Assembly: GCA_033060915.1 (NCBI GenBank)
Contig: CM065377.1
Coordinates: 37,970,183 to 38,034,182 of the forward strand
DNA: 64,000 nucleotides
Direction: 5' to 3'
Source: Euryodendron excelsum
Taxonomy: Eukaryota; Streptophyta; Magnoliopsida; Ericales; Pentaphylacaceae
A model generated the notes under the pieces. That model saw only the letters and a list, made by a program, of their open reading frames with translations, was not told the origin of the DNA and searched no databases. A program made the position numbers and the translations under genes. This document shows positions 31,609-43,245 of the stretch, in pieces; position 1 is the first letter of the stretch, and each line of letters opens with the position of its first letter.

Positions 31609-34600
31609 AAAACCTCCCTCCTCACTATTTTGGGTTAGAAATTTTATCCAGAAACTCTCCCCCTCTATTCTAGACAGTTCCCAAAGCCTTCTTTCTCTCT
31701 CTCGAAGTCCCACTGGCTGAGTCTGAGTCCGAACTTCTAAAGCCCTAGCTTCCAAGCTCCACCGAAAGTTCGCTTCGCTACCCAGAAGCTCCCAAAGTCT
31801 TCCCAAGTCCAAGGTCCAAGTCTCCATCAAAGAGGGAAGAAACAAGACAAGGTAAATCCTCCGTTTACTTTTCGTATTCCCCCACTTTCTCTTCTCCCTC
31901 CCAACCCACTTGGATTCTTCTCTTTTTTAATCCCCTATCTCTAAACCCCCCTTTCTTGCATGCTTGAAACAAGGGGGCATTAAGTCCATGTTGAGAGTGA
32001 ACAAGAGGAGATTATCGATTAAGACTCTCTTCTTGGTCCTCACTTGCTTCACGGCATAGCCTTAGGGCCCTCTTGCAATGTGGTAATACCTAACCTTGTA
32101 TGTTTCATGCCGTTATTATCGTTATCACATATTTGTATTCATGTCATTTCTCTACCCCTCAAAACCATTTTCAAAGAAGTTTTCTCAAAACCACAGTTCT
32201 AGATGAATCCTAACCCTTTTATGGATAGGGTGCTCCTAGAAAGTGTGATATTTTTAAATGGCTTCTAATAGCCTAATATTTGCTTCTTTTCAAAAACCCG
32301 TTCTCGGAATGATCCTAGTCTTTTCATGATTAGGGTTGTTTCGAGGAATGTGTGACATTCAAAAGGACCCAAAAGGTCTATATTTTTAGCCTCGTGCCTT
32401 TATCATTTTTCAAAATCACAAGCCTAAAGCGATTCTAGCCTTTCAATGGTTAGAATGGTCTTAGGTAAAGTGCAATATTCATTTGGATGTCTAAAGTCCA
32501 AGTTAGGGTTTCAGACCCCAAAACATGTTTTCAAAAAACTTAGTTTTTCGAACCATTTACAAAACTCACATTTGTTAAACCCTAGAAGTTTAGTCCTAGG
32601 AAAATTTCATTTTTGCTCCACTCGAAAATTTCCCTTTTTCAAGCCAAAATAATACCTGTTTCAAACCCTCAAAATCCCCAATTTCTAAATAAATTGAAAC
32701 TTCCCTTTTCCAAACTTTCCTTTTTAAATTGATCAAATCAAAACCTTCTATTTTGAAATCCCTCAAATTACTTCTTTTTCAATTGTTCCAAATTTAAAAA
32801 CCTAAATCAACTCTTTCTATTTTGGAAATAATCCAAACTTGCCTTTTTCAAATCAAATCTCAATATTCCTGAAAAGGTCAAACCAAATCTCAATCTTCCT
32901 AAAAAGAAAATATTTTTAAATCCATCCTTTCTTGAAAAGGAAACATTTTCAAATTGAAACTTTTCTGAAAAGGAAACAGTTTCATGCTCAATCCTTCCTG
33001 GTAAGGAAACATTTTCAAACTCAAACTTTCCTAAAAAGGAAACATTTTTTAAGTCCAATCCTTCCTGAAAAGGAAACATTTTCAAAGTCAAACTTTTCTG
33101 AAAAGGAAACTTTCTAAAAATGAAAACTCTCTAGAATTAGAAACTCATTTCAAAATTTCAACTCTTTCAGACTTTTGTCTGAACTGCGATTGACCTGATC
33201 CTCTTTAAGGAGGTACGTAGGCAACTCTTCACGGGGTGCATCACAACTCTTTTCAAATTCCCAATTCCATAACCATTTTTTAAACTCAATTCCCTCTTTC
33301 AAACTCTTCTTCAAATTTTGTTTTCAAAGTTTTCTAAGTGGATAGCATTAAACATAGGTAACCGGTGAGTCATAGTTAGGTGATGTCGCACCCAGATTTT
33401 TCGCACTCGAGGAATACACACACAAGCGGGAAAAACACTGTACTCTCTCGTTAGAACTCACCCTCCTAGAAGAATGATTGCGACTATATTTGAATTGAAA
33501 ATTAATTTGAATAAAGGGCTTTAGGAAAACATTTGGATTCGCCACCTAACTTGATTAAGGTAAGTTAGGTCACCTAAAAATTAAGCACAATCCGAAAACT
33601 ACACTTAGGGTTTTTGAAAACGATTTTTGAAAATACTACCTCTAGAGAGGGTTTTTAAGAAAACAGGTTGTTTGGAAACCTTGGAAAAATAAATAAGCCC
33701 TTTTTTGAAAATAAACTCCATTTTGGTCTTTGAAAACAGTGATCCTAGGTTCAAAGGTTAGTTACGTATAGGGAAGACGCACTAAGCCATCACCCTACCC
33801 CGCCCTTGCGGTACCTACATGTCTATCTACCCTAGCGTCACCTATGAGAGTCTTCAACTAACAAATGTTCAATCCTATCCACTTTAGAAAATAAATTTTA
33901 AAAGACATAATGCATGATATGCAAGTGCAAGAAAAGAGAGTTGGAAAATAGGTTTGGAAATAGATTGATTTGAATTAAAAAGAAATTTGAAAAAGATAGA
34001 TTTGAAATTGAAAAGTTTTAGAAAGTGGAAATAGAGATTTGGAAATAGAAATTTAGAATTGGAAAGTGAAAATAAGTATGGAATTGGATATTTGAAAAAG
34101 GTTGGGGAAATAGAAGCTTGAAAAAGATTGTGACCGCACCCATGAGGGTTGCCTACGTATCCTTTTGGAGGAATCAGGTCAGTCGTAGTTCGGACAAGAG
34201 TCCGATAGAAAATAGAAGGTTTGGTTGGAAAAAGAAAATGAATTGGAATTTGGATTTGATTTGAATTTAGAATAGAATATTGGAATTTGAAATGAAAGAA
34301 TAGAGACCCTAGACCTAGGAAGATAAGACTTAGAAAGGACTCGAGATTAAGAAAAACTTAACTCGAATGTTGGACTTGGAAGATTAGGAAAGATTGGATT
34401 TAGGAAGGGTTCGAATTAGGAAAGATCCAATTTGGGAAAGTTTTATTTTAGGAAAATTTTGGTTTAGAAAAGATTTAATTTAGGACAGTTTCAATTAGAA
34501 AATATTTTGAATTAGGGAAGTTTCCATTTTAAGAAAGTTTCGAAATTGAAAAGTTTTGAATTTGGAATGTTTTGAAATAGGAAAGTTTTGATTTAAGAAA

Positions 34601-36458
34601 GATTTGAAAGTTAGAAAGTTTAGAATTTAAAAAGTTTCAACTTAAGAAAGTTTTGAATTTGGAAGGATTTGAAATTTAGAAAGTTTGGAATTTAGAAAAT
34701 TTGGAAGTTTAGAAAAATTTGAAAAGTTAGACTTGGAAAGTTAAGATTTGGAAAGGGTGGAATTAGGAAAGGATTTGAATTAGGAAAGATTTAGAAGCTT
34801 AATGTTTAAGGAAAGATTTGAAAATTTTGAGAAACTAATGGTTTAGGAAGGTACTAGATTAGGAAGGAGTTGAATTAGGAAAGATTTGGGTTTGGAAGGA
34901 TTGAGATTCCTATTTCCTAAAACAAGGGATTGGATTGTATTTCTAAAAAGAGATGTTTTGATTTTGTTTCCAAAAGACGGAGGATTGGATCTAGTTTCCT
35001 AAAGGGAAGATTGGATTTGGCTTTCTAAAGGGGAGATTGGATTTGACATGGATTTGGAAAGATGGAGTTTTGAAAATCCTAGTTTTGGGAAGACTATAGT
35101 TTTGACCTAGAAAAGAGGTTTTGGAAATATACATAGTTTTGATGTACAAAACAAGAGGTTTTGGAAACCTAGGTTTTGAGGCCAAAATAAGGGATTGAAA
35201 ATCATGTTTTTGGGAAGGAAAATTAGGGTTTCCTAATCATGGGTTCTAAGGATTTAACTTAGGCTCTAAGGAAAGAGTTTTTGGAAAGTGAGTTTTTTGG
35301 AAAGAGGGATTTTTGGAAAGAAATCCTAGAGAGGAGTTTTTGGAAAACGAATTTTTAGAAAAGCATTTAGGGAGCGTTTTGAGAAAAGAATTTTGAAGAG
35401 AGCTTTTTGGAAAGGAATTTGAAAAGAAGTTTTGAAAAGTAGATTTTTGAAGGAAGTTTTTTAAAACAATTTTGGAAAGCAATTTAAAGAGAGTTTATGG
35501 AAAGCATGTTGGAAAATAGATTTTTAGGAGAAAATTTTTTAGAAGAGATTTTTTAGAAAGCATATAAAATATCTCACTTTCCTAAAGCGATTCTAACCAT
35601 AAGAATGTTAGAACCACTTTAAGATAGTGGTTTTGAAAACAACAATGTTTCAAAAATATGGACCATATTGGTCACTTTGAATGTAACACTTTCCTAAAGC
35701 AACCCTAACCATGAAAAGGCTAGAATCACCTTAGGATTGTGATTTTGAAAACAAGTTTTGAAAAAGAAGAATTTAATGCAAGTTCAAAAACGATGTTAAT
35801 GGAAGTTTTGAAAAACGAGTTTGAAAACGAATTTTAGAAGAATGCAAGATCATGATATGCACAATGTAAGTTGGGGTCGTGAACATACAAGGTTAAAGGC
35901 TTCACCACATAATAAAGGGGGTCGAACCCACGTGGTCTCCAGTTAGACTAAAAGAAAGCCCACAACATGGTGACTCTCCAATAGTCTAATCCTACACTTG
36001 GACCTGGAATTCCCTTGTTTCAAGCATGCAAGAAAGGGGGGGAAGAAGATGGGAGATTAAAATAGAAGAAAACCCAAATGGGTTAGGAGAGAGAAGATAG
36101 GGGGAAGATGCGTAAAAGTAAATAAGAAGCCTACCTTGTGTCTTTTTTATTTTGCTTAGCTTTGCGCGCTTTACTTTGCTTGCTTCACTTCAGTCTTCAC
36201 TTTAGTCTTCAAGAGTTTGTCTTCAATCTTCAAAGCTTTGTAGTTGCAGCAATCCAAGTCCTCAATGGAGAGTTGGAGGCTAGTGTATAAGTATATGAGA
36301 GTGTATGAGTGTATAGGAGGCTAGGGTTTGTGTATGGAGGCTAGGGTTTAGAAAACCTAAAGGAGACTAGGGTTTTAGGAAGCTACGAGCTCTGTATATC
36401 AAAAAGTAGGGTTTTTAAATTGAGTTTGCGAATCTCTTTCACGCTGGAGCAGGCTCTA

Positions 36459-36466
36459 TATTTATA
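36459..36466 (-). promoter_or_regulatory. TATA box of S3
   Basis: TATAAATA on the minus strand, in the same setting as S1 and S2. Confidence 0.7.
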
Positions 36467-37779
36467 GACATGGGAATGACCTGGCGCCTGTTGTAGTGGC
36501 GCCAGGCAAAATTTCCTCTTGGTGCTACTAGGAGTGGCACCAACAAGTTAGGAAAGTTTGTTAAGTCGGCAAGCAACGTATCTTGAGAAGATTTGGGCGC
36601 CTGTACTAGTGACTACCATTCAATTTTTAGCATGGCTTCACTAGGAGTGACTCCAAAAGGTCCGAGAAGCATTTAAGGGACCGGGAATGGCCCAGAAGGC
36701 CGGAAAAGGGCAGGAACCCTTGAATAGGGTCCCAGAGGTAATGGACTTGAAAAAAGATGATAAGATGTGTTGGAAGGGTTGACCGGGCCATTAGGGGCAA
36801 AACGGTCAACCGGGCCAAAAAGTTGCTAAGACGGACTCAGAATGTCCCGGAAGAAAACTCGAGATTTAGAAACATTATTTAGAATGTTCCCAAAGGCTAA
36901 CAGTTTGATATCTAGAGCTGGTGTGGTTGGAAAAGGTGACCAACCCACCAGGGGCAAAACAGTTATTTTGCACTGGGTTTAACGGAACTGACTCGGAATG
37001 ATCCGAAACGATAATGGAAGGTCAAGAATACTATAAGAAGTATTCCTGGGAGGTTACTGGTTTGATACCCAAAGCAGGTGTGGTCCCTGGGGTGTTCGGA
37101 TGCCTAGGGGCAAAAATGGTCATCTTGACCGGAAAGCCTCGGAATTGGCCCGAAACTGACTAGAAGGCACCTAATCATGCCAGATCATCTCTAAAACAAT
37201 CTTGGAAGGGTGGACTTACCGTTCTGAAGACTTAGGTATTATCTTGAGAAACGTGCCAAAAAATGGCCCTAGGGGCAGTTTGGTCATTTTTCACCGAAGT
37301 AGGCTAGTAGGCACCGGTGTTGACCTGAGTTTTGAGTGCTTCCGCCACTCTGACGGCGGTCTTGTGATATAGGGGTTTGTTGGCAATTTCCTATATCGAC
37401 CTGCTTGTGAGTATTTCTGTTACTCTGATGGTTGCGATATTTACGAGTACTTCCGCTACTCTGACGGTTCGCGATCATTCCCGAGATTGCCTGATCTCAG
37501 GACGCTACTAAAGGGACTTTGCACCTGAGAAGCAACTTTCTCGGAAGGTGTGCCAAAACAGACATTTCTGCATTGGCAGGTTGGCAGGCACCAAAAGTGG
37601 ACCGTTCTACCATCTAGGGCACTTGGGGTCTCGTCCTGGTCGACAGGTTTAAAGGGACTTACCGTTCCGAAGAAACTTTCTTCAAAAAATGTGCCAGATT
37701 GGATAGACTTACCGTCTTGAGGAATCAGCTTTCTCGAGAGAGGGATTGAAATTGGAACTAGAAATGGAGTTGGAAAGGA

Positions 37780-38010
37780 GACTTACTATCTTCGGAAAGA
37801 CATGCCTATTGGAATTGGAAAGCAGACTTACCACCTTTGAAAAGACGCGCCTATTAGAATATAGAAAGGGGACTTATCGTCTTTGGAACGATGTGCCTAT
37901 GGAAATATGGAAAGGGGACTTACCACCTTTGGAAAGACGCGCTTGTCGAAATATGGAAAGAGGACTTACCGTTTTCGGAAAGACGCGCCTGATTTGGAAT
38001 TGGACCGAAC
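37780..38010. repeat. 46-bp units in the S3 U3
   Basis: About five units beginning GACTTAC (37780, 37826, 37872, 37918, 37964), each with a short stem around CTTTGGAAAG or TCTTCGGAAAGA. Same period as S1. Confidence 0.82.
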
Positions 38011-39157
38011 AATGCCCCTAAGGGCATTTTGGTCATTTTGCTTCTATTTGGGCCAGGTGGGCCAGTGAAGCGATGGATAGACGGGATTAGACTTAGAAAG
38101 TTGATTTGACTCAAAATATATCTGTATTGACTTGAATACAAGTGTGGAGTGACTTTAGACCGCCGAGTGGTCAAAAATGGGGTGCTTACAGGTGAGTAAA
38201 AGGTGAATGGACATAAATGTAGCGCAAGGGCGGGGTAGGGTGATAGTCTTAGGACATTTTCCCTGCACGTAACTAACCCCTAGACTTAAGAATTTCTATT
38301 TCAAAGACCAAAACTAGAGTCAATTTTCAGAAGGGCTTTCCAACATTTTTATGATTGTTAAACAACCTTACCTTCTAAACCCTCTCATGAGTACGTTTTT
38401 CCAAAACCTAATTTCAACCCTTGGGTTTTACTTGGTGTAGATGACCTAGCACATCTTTAAATATGTAAGGTGACGACTCCGAAGACCTTTTCAAAAAGCC
38501 CTAATTAATTTCATTTCAAATATTCAAACCCCGTCGCATTCGCCCTTCTAGGAGGACGAGTTCTAACGAGAGAGCACTGTACCAAATTCCCACTCGGGCT
38601 AAGAGGGCCCGGCATTCGGAAATAGGACGAGTTCTTCAATTCCTTGATTAAAACACACCGTTAAATGACTTGAGAAATATATAAATTAAGAAATTCTCAA
38701 AAGTATTTCCAGAGTACTTTCCATCGGTATGGTTTGATTGGAGAGATTGCTTCCTAAAGGCCCCGATCACGTGGCTCAAAAATAACTACTTTTGAATATT
38801 CGCGGAGCATATCACAGACGCTTCGCAAAAGTGTATTTTGTGCACACTTCCCAAGATGATATCTCATTTTTTCAAATACCTTTCAAGCTTCCTGAAAATT
38901 CAAAGTTCTTAGAAACACTAGGAGAACATCGTAGACGTAACTGATTTCTTTGAATCTTTCTCGGATTATACAATTATCGAGGCAAAGTTTAAACGAACAT
39001 TCCCGACAATGGAGCGTATGCTACATGTGCCCAGATTTTGATCATATCAATCAAACTTTGCCTAGCCTTTAAGATTTAGCTATTACAGAGTGCGCCATGT
39101 GGCATTCTGTCAGTAGAACAGTATTGGCGCATGTGCAGGGCAATTTTCAAGTCTGCC

Positions 39158-39165
39158 TATAAATA
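39158..39165 (+). promoter_or_regulatory. TATA box of I2
   Basis: CCTATAAATACAGGCC on the plus strand, with TATAAATA at 39158-39165. Confidence 0.72.
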
Positions 39166-40634
39166 CAGGCCTCTCCCTTTGCATATTTTAGAATTGAAAT
39201 TGGCAGCGATGCTTTATAGAAATCTCTTCTAAACCTTGAATTCCTATATACATCTCACACTTCAAGCATTTAGGTTGGATTCCACCTCCCTCTAACCCAT
39301 ACACTACCCCTATATAGCCCTCAATGCCATAGAAGACCTCATTCCAGCAGCTCCAAGTCTCTTCAAAGCTATTCAAGCTCAAGTCAAAGCATCCATGGAG
39401 GTTTGAAAATGTTTGAAGGCAAAAGGTAACATTCTCTTCACATTTTTACAATCCCCACTCCGCTCTTCTCCCTCTTAGCCTACTTAGGCTATTCTTTATT
39501 TTAACCCCCATCTTTTACCTCCTTTTCTTGCATGCTTGAAACAAGGAAGCTCTTAGTTCATGCCTAGAAAAAAGTTTGTGAGAGCCACCGTGTAGGGAAC
39601 CTCTCACAAACCTACTTTAAGATGGTATGGCCTTGGTAATTTGGTGAAGCCTTTAGCCTTGCATGATTCCATGACCCCTTTGTATATGGTTATCTCATTC
39701 ATGTTTTCCATGCTTGGTTTTGTTTTCATGTTTACAACCATTTTCCAAAACTTTCACTATCTCTTTTATATATCATTTACAAAGCTCCATATTCAAATGA
39801 TTCCCTAAAAATTTTCTTGGAGTTGGTTCCTTGAAAGCCTAGGTCAAACCCTCAATTTCTACACCTTAGAAAACCCTCTTCAAGTCCCTTGACTTTATTT
39901 TGTAACCCTACATTTCATTGCTTTTCAAAGTTGCACTAAAATGGCTTTCAAACCCACTTCTTCTATGTTAATTTTTAAGGATTTTACTCTATTGAACTTT
40001 GTGATTGAAATGGTCCATTGAAACCCTCTCTTGAGTGGTCTTCCCATTATCTTGATCATATGAATCCTAGTTCATTAAAGTTGGTTCTACTCACCTCAAA
40101 AATGGTTTTCAAAACAATCCCCTTCAAAAAGGATTCTAAAAAATGGCACTCTCTTTAATTTGCATAAAAACGATTTCCCTAAACCATTATTTTCACCTTG
40201 ATTTCTAAAAGTTTTGCTCTCTTGAATATTGAGGTTGGAATGATCTCGTGGAGTCCTCCTAGGAGTGATTCCCTTTAAATTAACCATATAAATCCTTATT
40301 CATTAAAGTGGTTTTCAAAATCTTAAAGTTGTTTTTCCAAAACCTTCCTTTCCAAAACCAATTTTCAAAGGATCATGCTCTTCAATTTTTAAAATTTTAA
40401 AACTATTTATTCAATGTTAATTTTCACAAGTTTTACTCTCTTAAGTTAGTGGTTGAAATGATTTCAATGCAACCATCTCTTGAGTGGTTTCATACCAACC
40501 ATATGAAGCCAACAGTCACTTGAGTAGTTTTCATAAAATGGTTTTCAAAACATACTTTCAAGTTTCATGCATATAACTACCTTTCCAAAACCACTAAGTC
40601 CAAACCCTCATTCAAAACTATCTTTTGAAACCAC

Positions 40635-40860
40635 CCTTCAACCCTAGGTTAACTTGACCTTAGGTTAACCTAACCCAAGTTAGTTAACCCTAGGTCACGT
40701 CAACCTTGTGTTAACCTAACCTTAGTTAGTTAACCCTAGGTTACCTTAACCCTAGGTTAACCAAACCCAAGTTACTTAACCTAATTCACCTTAACCCTAG
40801 GTTAACCTAACCTTAGTTAGTTAACTCTAGGTCAACCCAACCTAGGTTAGTAAGCTTTAA
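40635..40860. repeat. CCTAGGTTAACC-type repeat in I2
   Basis: About nine diverged units such as CCCTAGGTTAACCTAACC and CCTTAGTTAGTTAACCCTAGG. The unit contains the palindrome AGGTTAACCT. It is unique to this LTR in the window, inside the predicted leader intron. Confidence 0.8.
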
Positions 40861-42567
40861 GGTTCCAATTCAAAGACCCCTTTTTAAACAATCTTCCAAT
40901 TCACAAACCATTTCCATGACATGCTTTAAAAAATATCCTACTTTCTTGAGATTTCAAAGGTTGACTTCAAAATCTTTTCAACGCTTCCATACTCTATCTT
41001 CAAAGTGCTTTTAAATTTATCTCGACCAAAATGGTTAGACGCTTAACCATTTCAAAAAACTATTTTTAAAGTATTTCCGAAAACTCACAACCCTAAAGTG
41101 TCCCTAACCTTTTATGGTTAGGGATTTCAAGGGAAGGTGATATATTAAGTACAACCTCCAAGGTTGTCCATATAAGGGTTTCAAAACCCTAAGTGTTTTT
41201 TAAAAGCCCTTTTTAAAAATGGTTTTCAGACATCACATTTTTTAAGCAACCCTAATCCTTTCATGGTTAGAATTGTTAAAGTATAAGTGAGAAATTAAAA
41301 AAGGGTTCTGTAACCCTGAAGTGTTAAAAAATCGAAGGGAAGTCTCTAGCCCCCTTTTCCAAACAAGTTTTCAAAAAACTCATAGCCTCAAAGGAGTTTA
41401 GTCTCCTCAATAACTAACCTCATAAGGGTGATGAAACATTGAACGCACCTTCCACAAGGTATTCAAAAAACTACTTTCAAAAGCTTTTCGAAGACAAGTT
41501 CATAAAAGCACTTCCAATTCAAACTCTATCTCCAAAGTTTTCGAAACAAGACTTCAAAACATTTCCAAAACTCCCTTGAGTTGCTTCAAAACATTTCCAA
41601 AACTCTCTTGAGTTGTTTCAAAGCATATTCAGAACTCCCTTGAGTTGTTCTATAAACATTTCAAAACTCCCTTAAGTTAATTAAAAAAAATGTTTAAAAT
41701 CATCTTCAATCCCAATTTCAAAAACATTTCAAACATCCCAAGTCCTATTTCAAAGGCATTTTTTAAACTCTCAAGTTCTCTTTTTCCAAAGATCTCAAAG
41801 TGTCTTCAAAACTCTCTAATGGCCTCAATGCACCTCTTTTTTATCGGGCCCTTGTCCAAACTATAAATGACCTGATTCTCGTCAAATGAGGTACGTAGGC
41901 AACCTAAGATGGAGTGGTCATAACCTTTATTTCAACCCAAATTTTTTTTTTCAGAATTTTCTATCAATTCTAGATTTTTATTTTGAATCCCCTCAATACT
42001 TCCATGTTTTTCAAACATATTTCTCGAAACTTGTATCATGCATCATTCATCCAAAAAGTGATGACCCAACCCCATTTCTAAAATTTTAAAGTGGATATTA
42101 AGTGGATAATAGTAACCGGTTATTCAAGTGAGTGAATTAAGGGTGATTAGACATGTGGGTACCAAAAGGGCGGAGTAGGGTGATGATCTTAGGATATCTT
42201 CCTTATATGTAACTAACCCCCGGACCATAGATTTTTATTTCCAAGACCAAAATCAGAGTCACGTTATCAAAAGGGCCTTCCAACGCTTATTAAAACCTTT
42301 TTTCCAAAAACCTTCTTAGAAGGACATTTTCAAAACCTTATAAAAAAACCTAAGTTTAGTCTTTGGATTACACTTAGTTTTAGGTGACCTAACACTTTTT
42401 TAACTATGTTAGGTGGTGACTCTAAACTTTTTTCAAAAGCTTTTGTTTAAGTCAACTTCAAGATTGAACCTAGTTGCATGTGTCCTTCTAGGAGGATGAG
42501 TTCTAACGAGAGAGTACCATGCTTTTTTCCGAGCTGAAAAGGCTTGGTTAAAAACTAGGGAGCGACA

Positions 42568-43178
42568 AGGTTGAGGGCTACTAATGTTTCCTAAAAAGCT
42601 CGGCTCCCAAATCTTCAAACCTAGGACCACTCCTTGGGGTGGTACCATTATAGGTTAGTGATCCGAACGGAGGAACTATCTAAAGACCGTTGGTTAGGTG
42701 ACACATTTGCCTACTACAAATAGTCAATGTACTGTTCCCTCTTCTAAATAGAAGATAATAACCAGGGTCAATATTCCATGAAAATGCATATGCAAGTGTG
42801 TGAATGATTTTAAAAATTAAAGGAAAGAGCCCAACAACTCCCATAAATCCTGTCATACATAGCATACATAGCAGTTTATGAATATAAATTAAAATGTTAA
42901 TAAGGGTCCACCTGCAAAACAAATGCACAGAGTTAGTACTTTTTTTAGGGACTCAAATGCAAAAATAAATTATAATGTATAAATAATTTAAGAGCATGTA
43001 ATAAATGCAATGTTTAACTTTTTACAAAACAAAGATCCTTTTGAAAAATTTAAAATTTTGAAAAGTTTAGAAAGTGGATATAATTAAACAAGGTAACGGA
43101 CAAGCTTAAGGTGAGTGAAGGGTGACTAGACATGACATAGGCCTAACTCTCTAATTGTCCCCAGTGGAGTCACCAAGC
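42568..43178 (-). other. RE2 leader with primer-binding site
   Basis: Homologous to 58826-59152 of RE3: gaggttgagggctactaat, tcttcaaacctagg, ggttRgtgatccgaRcggRgg, and gagcccaacaactcccat. Beyond 42855 it continues past the point where the RE3 leader is interrupted. It reaches the primer-binding site directly next to the 5' LTR. Confidence 0.75.
43157..43178 (-). other. Primer-binding site of RE2
   Basis: The minus strand reads GCT then TGGTGACTCCACTGGGGA after the 5' LTR end. TGG followed by about 15 bases fits the complement of a tRNA 3' end. RE1 has a decayed version at 46705-46726 (TTATGACTTTGCTAGGGA). The tRNA identity was not determined. Confidence 0.75.
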
Positions 43179-43217
43179 TATCGTGCCTCGTTTCCGAATG
43201 CCGGGCCCTCTTAGCCT

Positions 43218-43245
43218 GGGGGCGGGCCCCCGGGGGGGGGGGGGG
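43218..43245. repeat. G/C-run in the RE2 5' LTR
   Basis: GGGGGCGGGCCCCC followed by 14 G. The 3' LTR has only GGGGGG here (10981-10986), so this is a copy-specific expansion, or possibly an assembly-sensitive site. Confidence 0.8.

Larger units (their letters stand above)
33384..38190 (-). mobile_element. Solo LTR S3 (4807 bp)
   Basis: Starts TGTCGCACCCAG and ends GGGGTGCTTACA, bounded by GGTGA at 33379-33383 and 38191-38195. The RE2 3' LTR shows the empty site in inverted form (aattaagtgagtaaaagatgaatgg when complemented, near 11400). It carries the TATA box at 36459-36466 (minus), donor at 36134 and 46-bp units at 37780-38010. Confidence 0.9.
30221..38630 (+). repeat. I1: plus-oriented LTR of the RE2 family, split by S3
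   Basis: Begins TGTTAGCACCC, the complement of the RE2-type U3 end. It runs through U3 modules (30430-31250), palindromes (31525-31585), TATAAATA (31601-31608, plus), donor AAGACAAG|GTAAATCC (31852), inverted hairpins and the GGTACGTAGGCAAC block (33211). After S3 it ends at gggcccggcattcgg (38606-38620), the complement of the RE2 LTR start. The right edge (38626-38634) is degraded and lacks a clear ACA. Without S3 it is about 3.6 kb. Confidence 0.75.
38631..42567 (+). repeat. I2: plus-oriented LTR of a fourth family
   Basis: The right end is GGGAGCGACA, matching the complemented LTR start (GGCGCGACA) of other families. It contains TATAAATA (39158-39165), GTGCGCCATGTGGC and TTGGCGCATG upstream, donor AAAAG|GTAACATTC (39426), the conserved block gcatgcttgaaacaagg (39531), hairpins (41090-41300), GGTACGTAGGCAACC (41889-41903) and the U5 block agttctaacgagagagt. 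Its U3 (38631-39150) is unlike the other families and lacks GACTTACCGT modules. The left edge is not definable; no TGT start was found next to I1. Confidence 0.65.

Noticed and set aside
38627..38631. ACGAG as the right target-site copy for I1 (left ACAAG, 30216-30220)
   Set aside because: Accepting it would leave I1 without its ACA terminus. Kept only as a possibility under the I1/I2 finding.
40635..40860. Interstitial telomere tract
   Set aside because: Units are CCTAGGTTAACC-like, not CCCTAAA; the resemblance is limited to CCCTA.
42565..42569. ACAAG as target duplication for a single 30221-42564 insertion
   Set aside because: It overlaps the conserved LTR end GCGACA, and the flanking leader is not continuous across the insertion.
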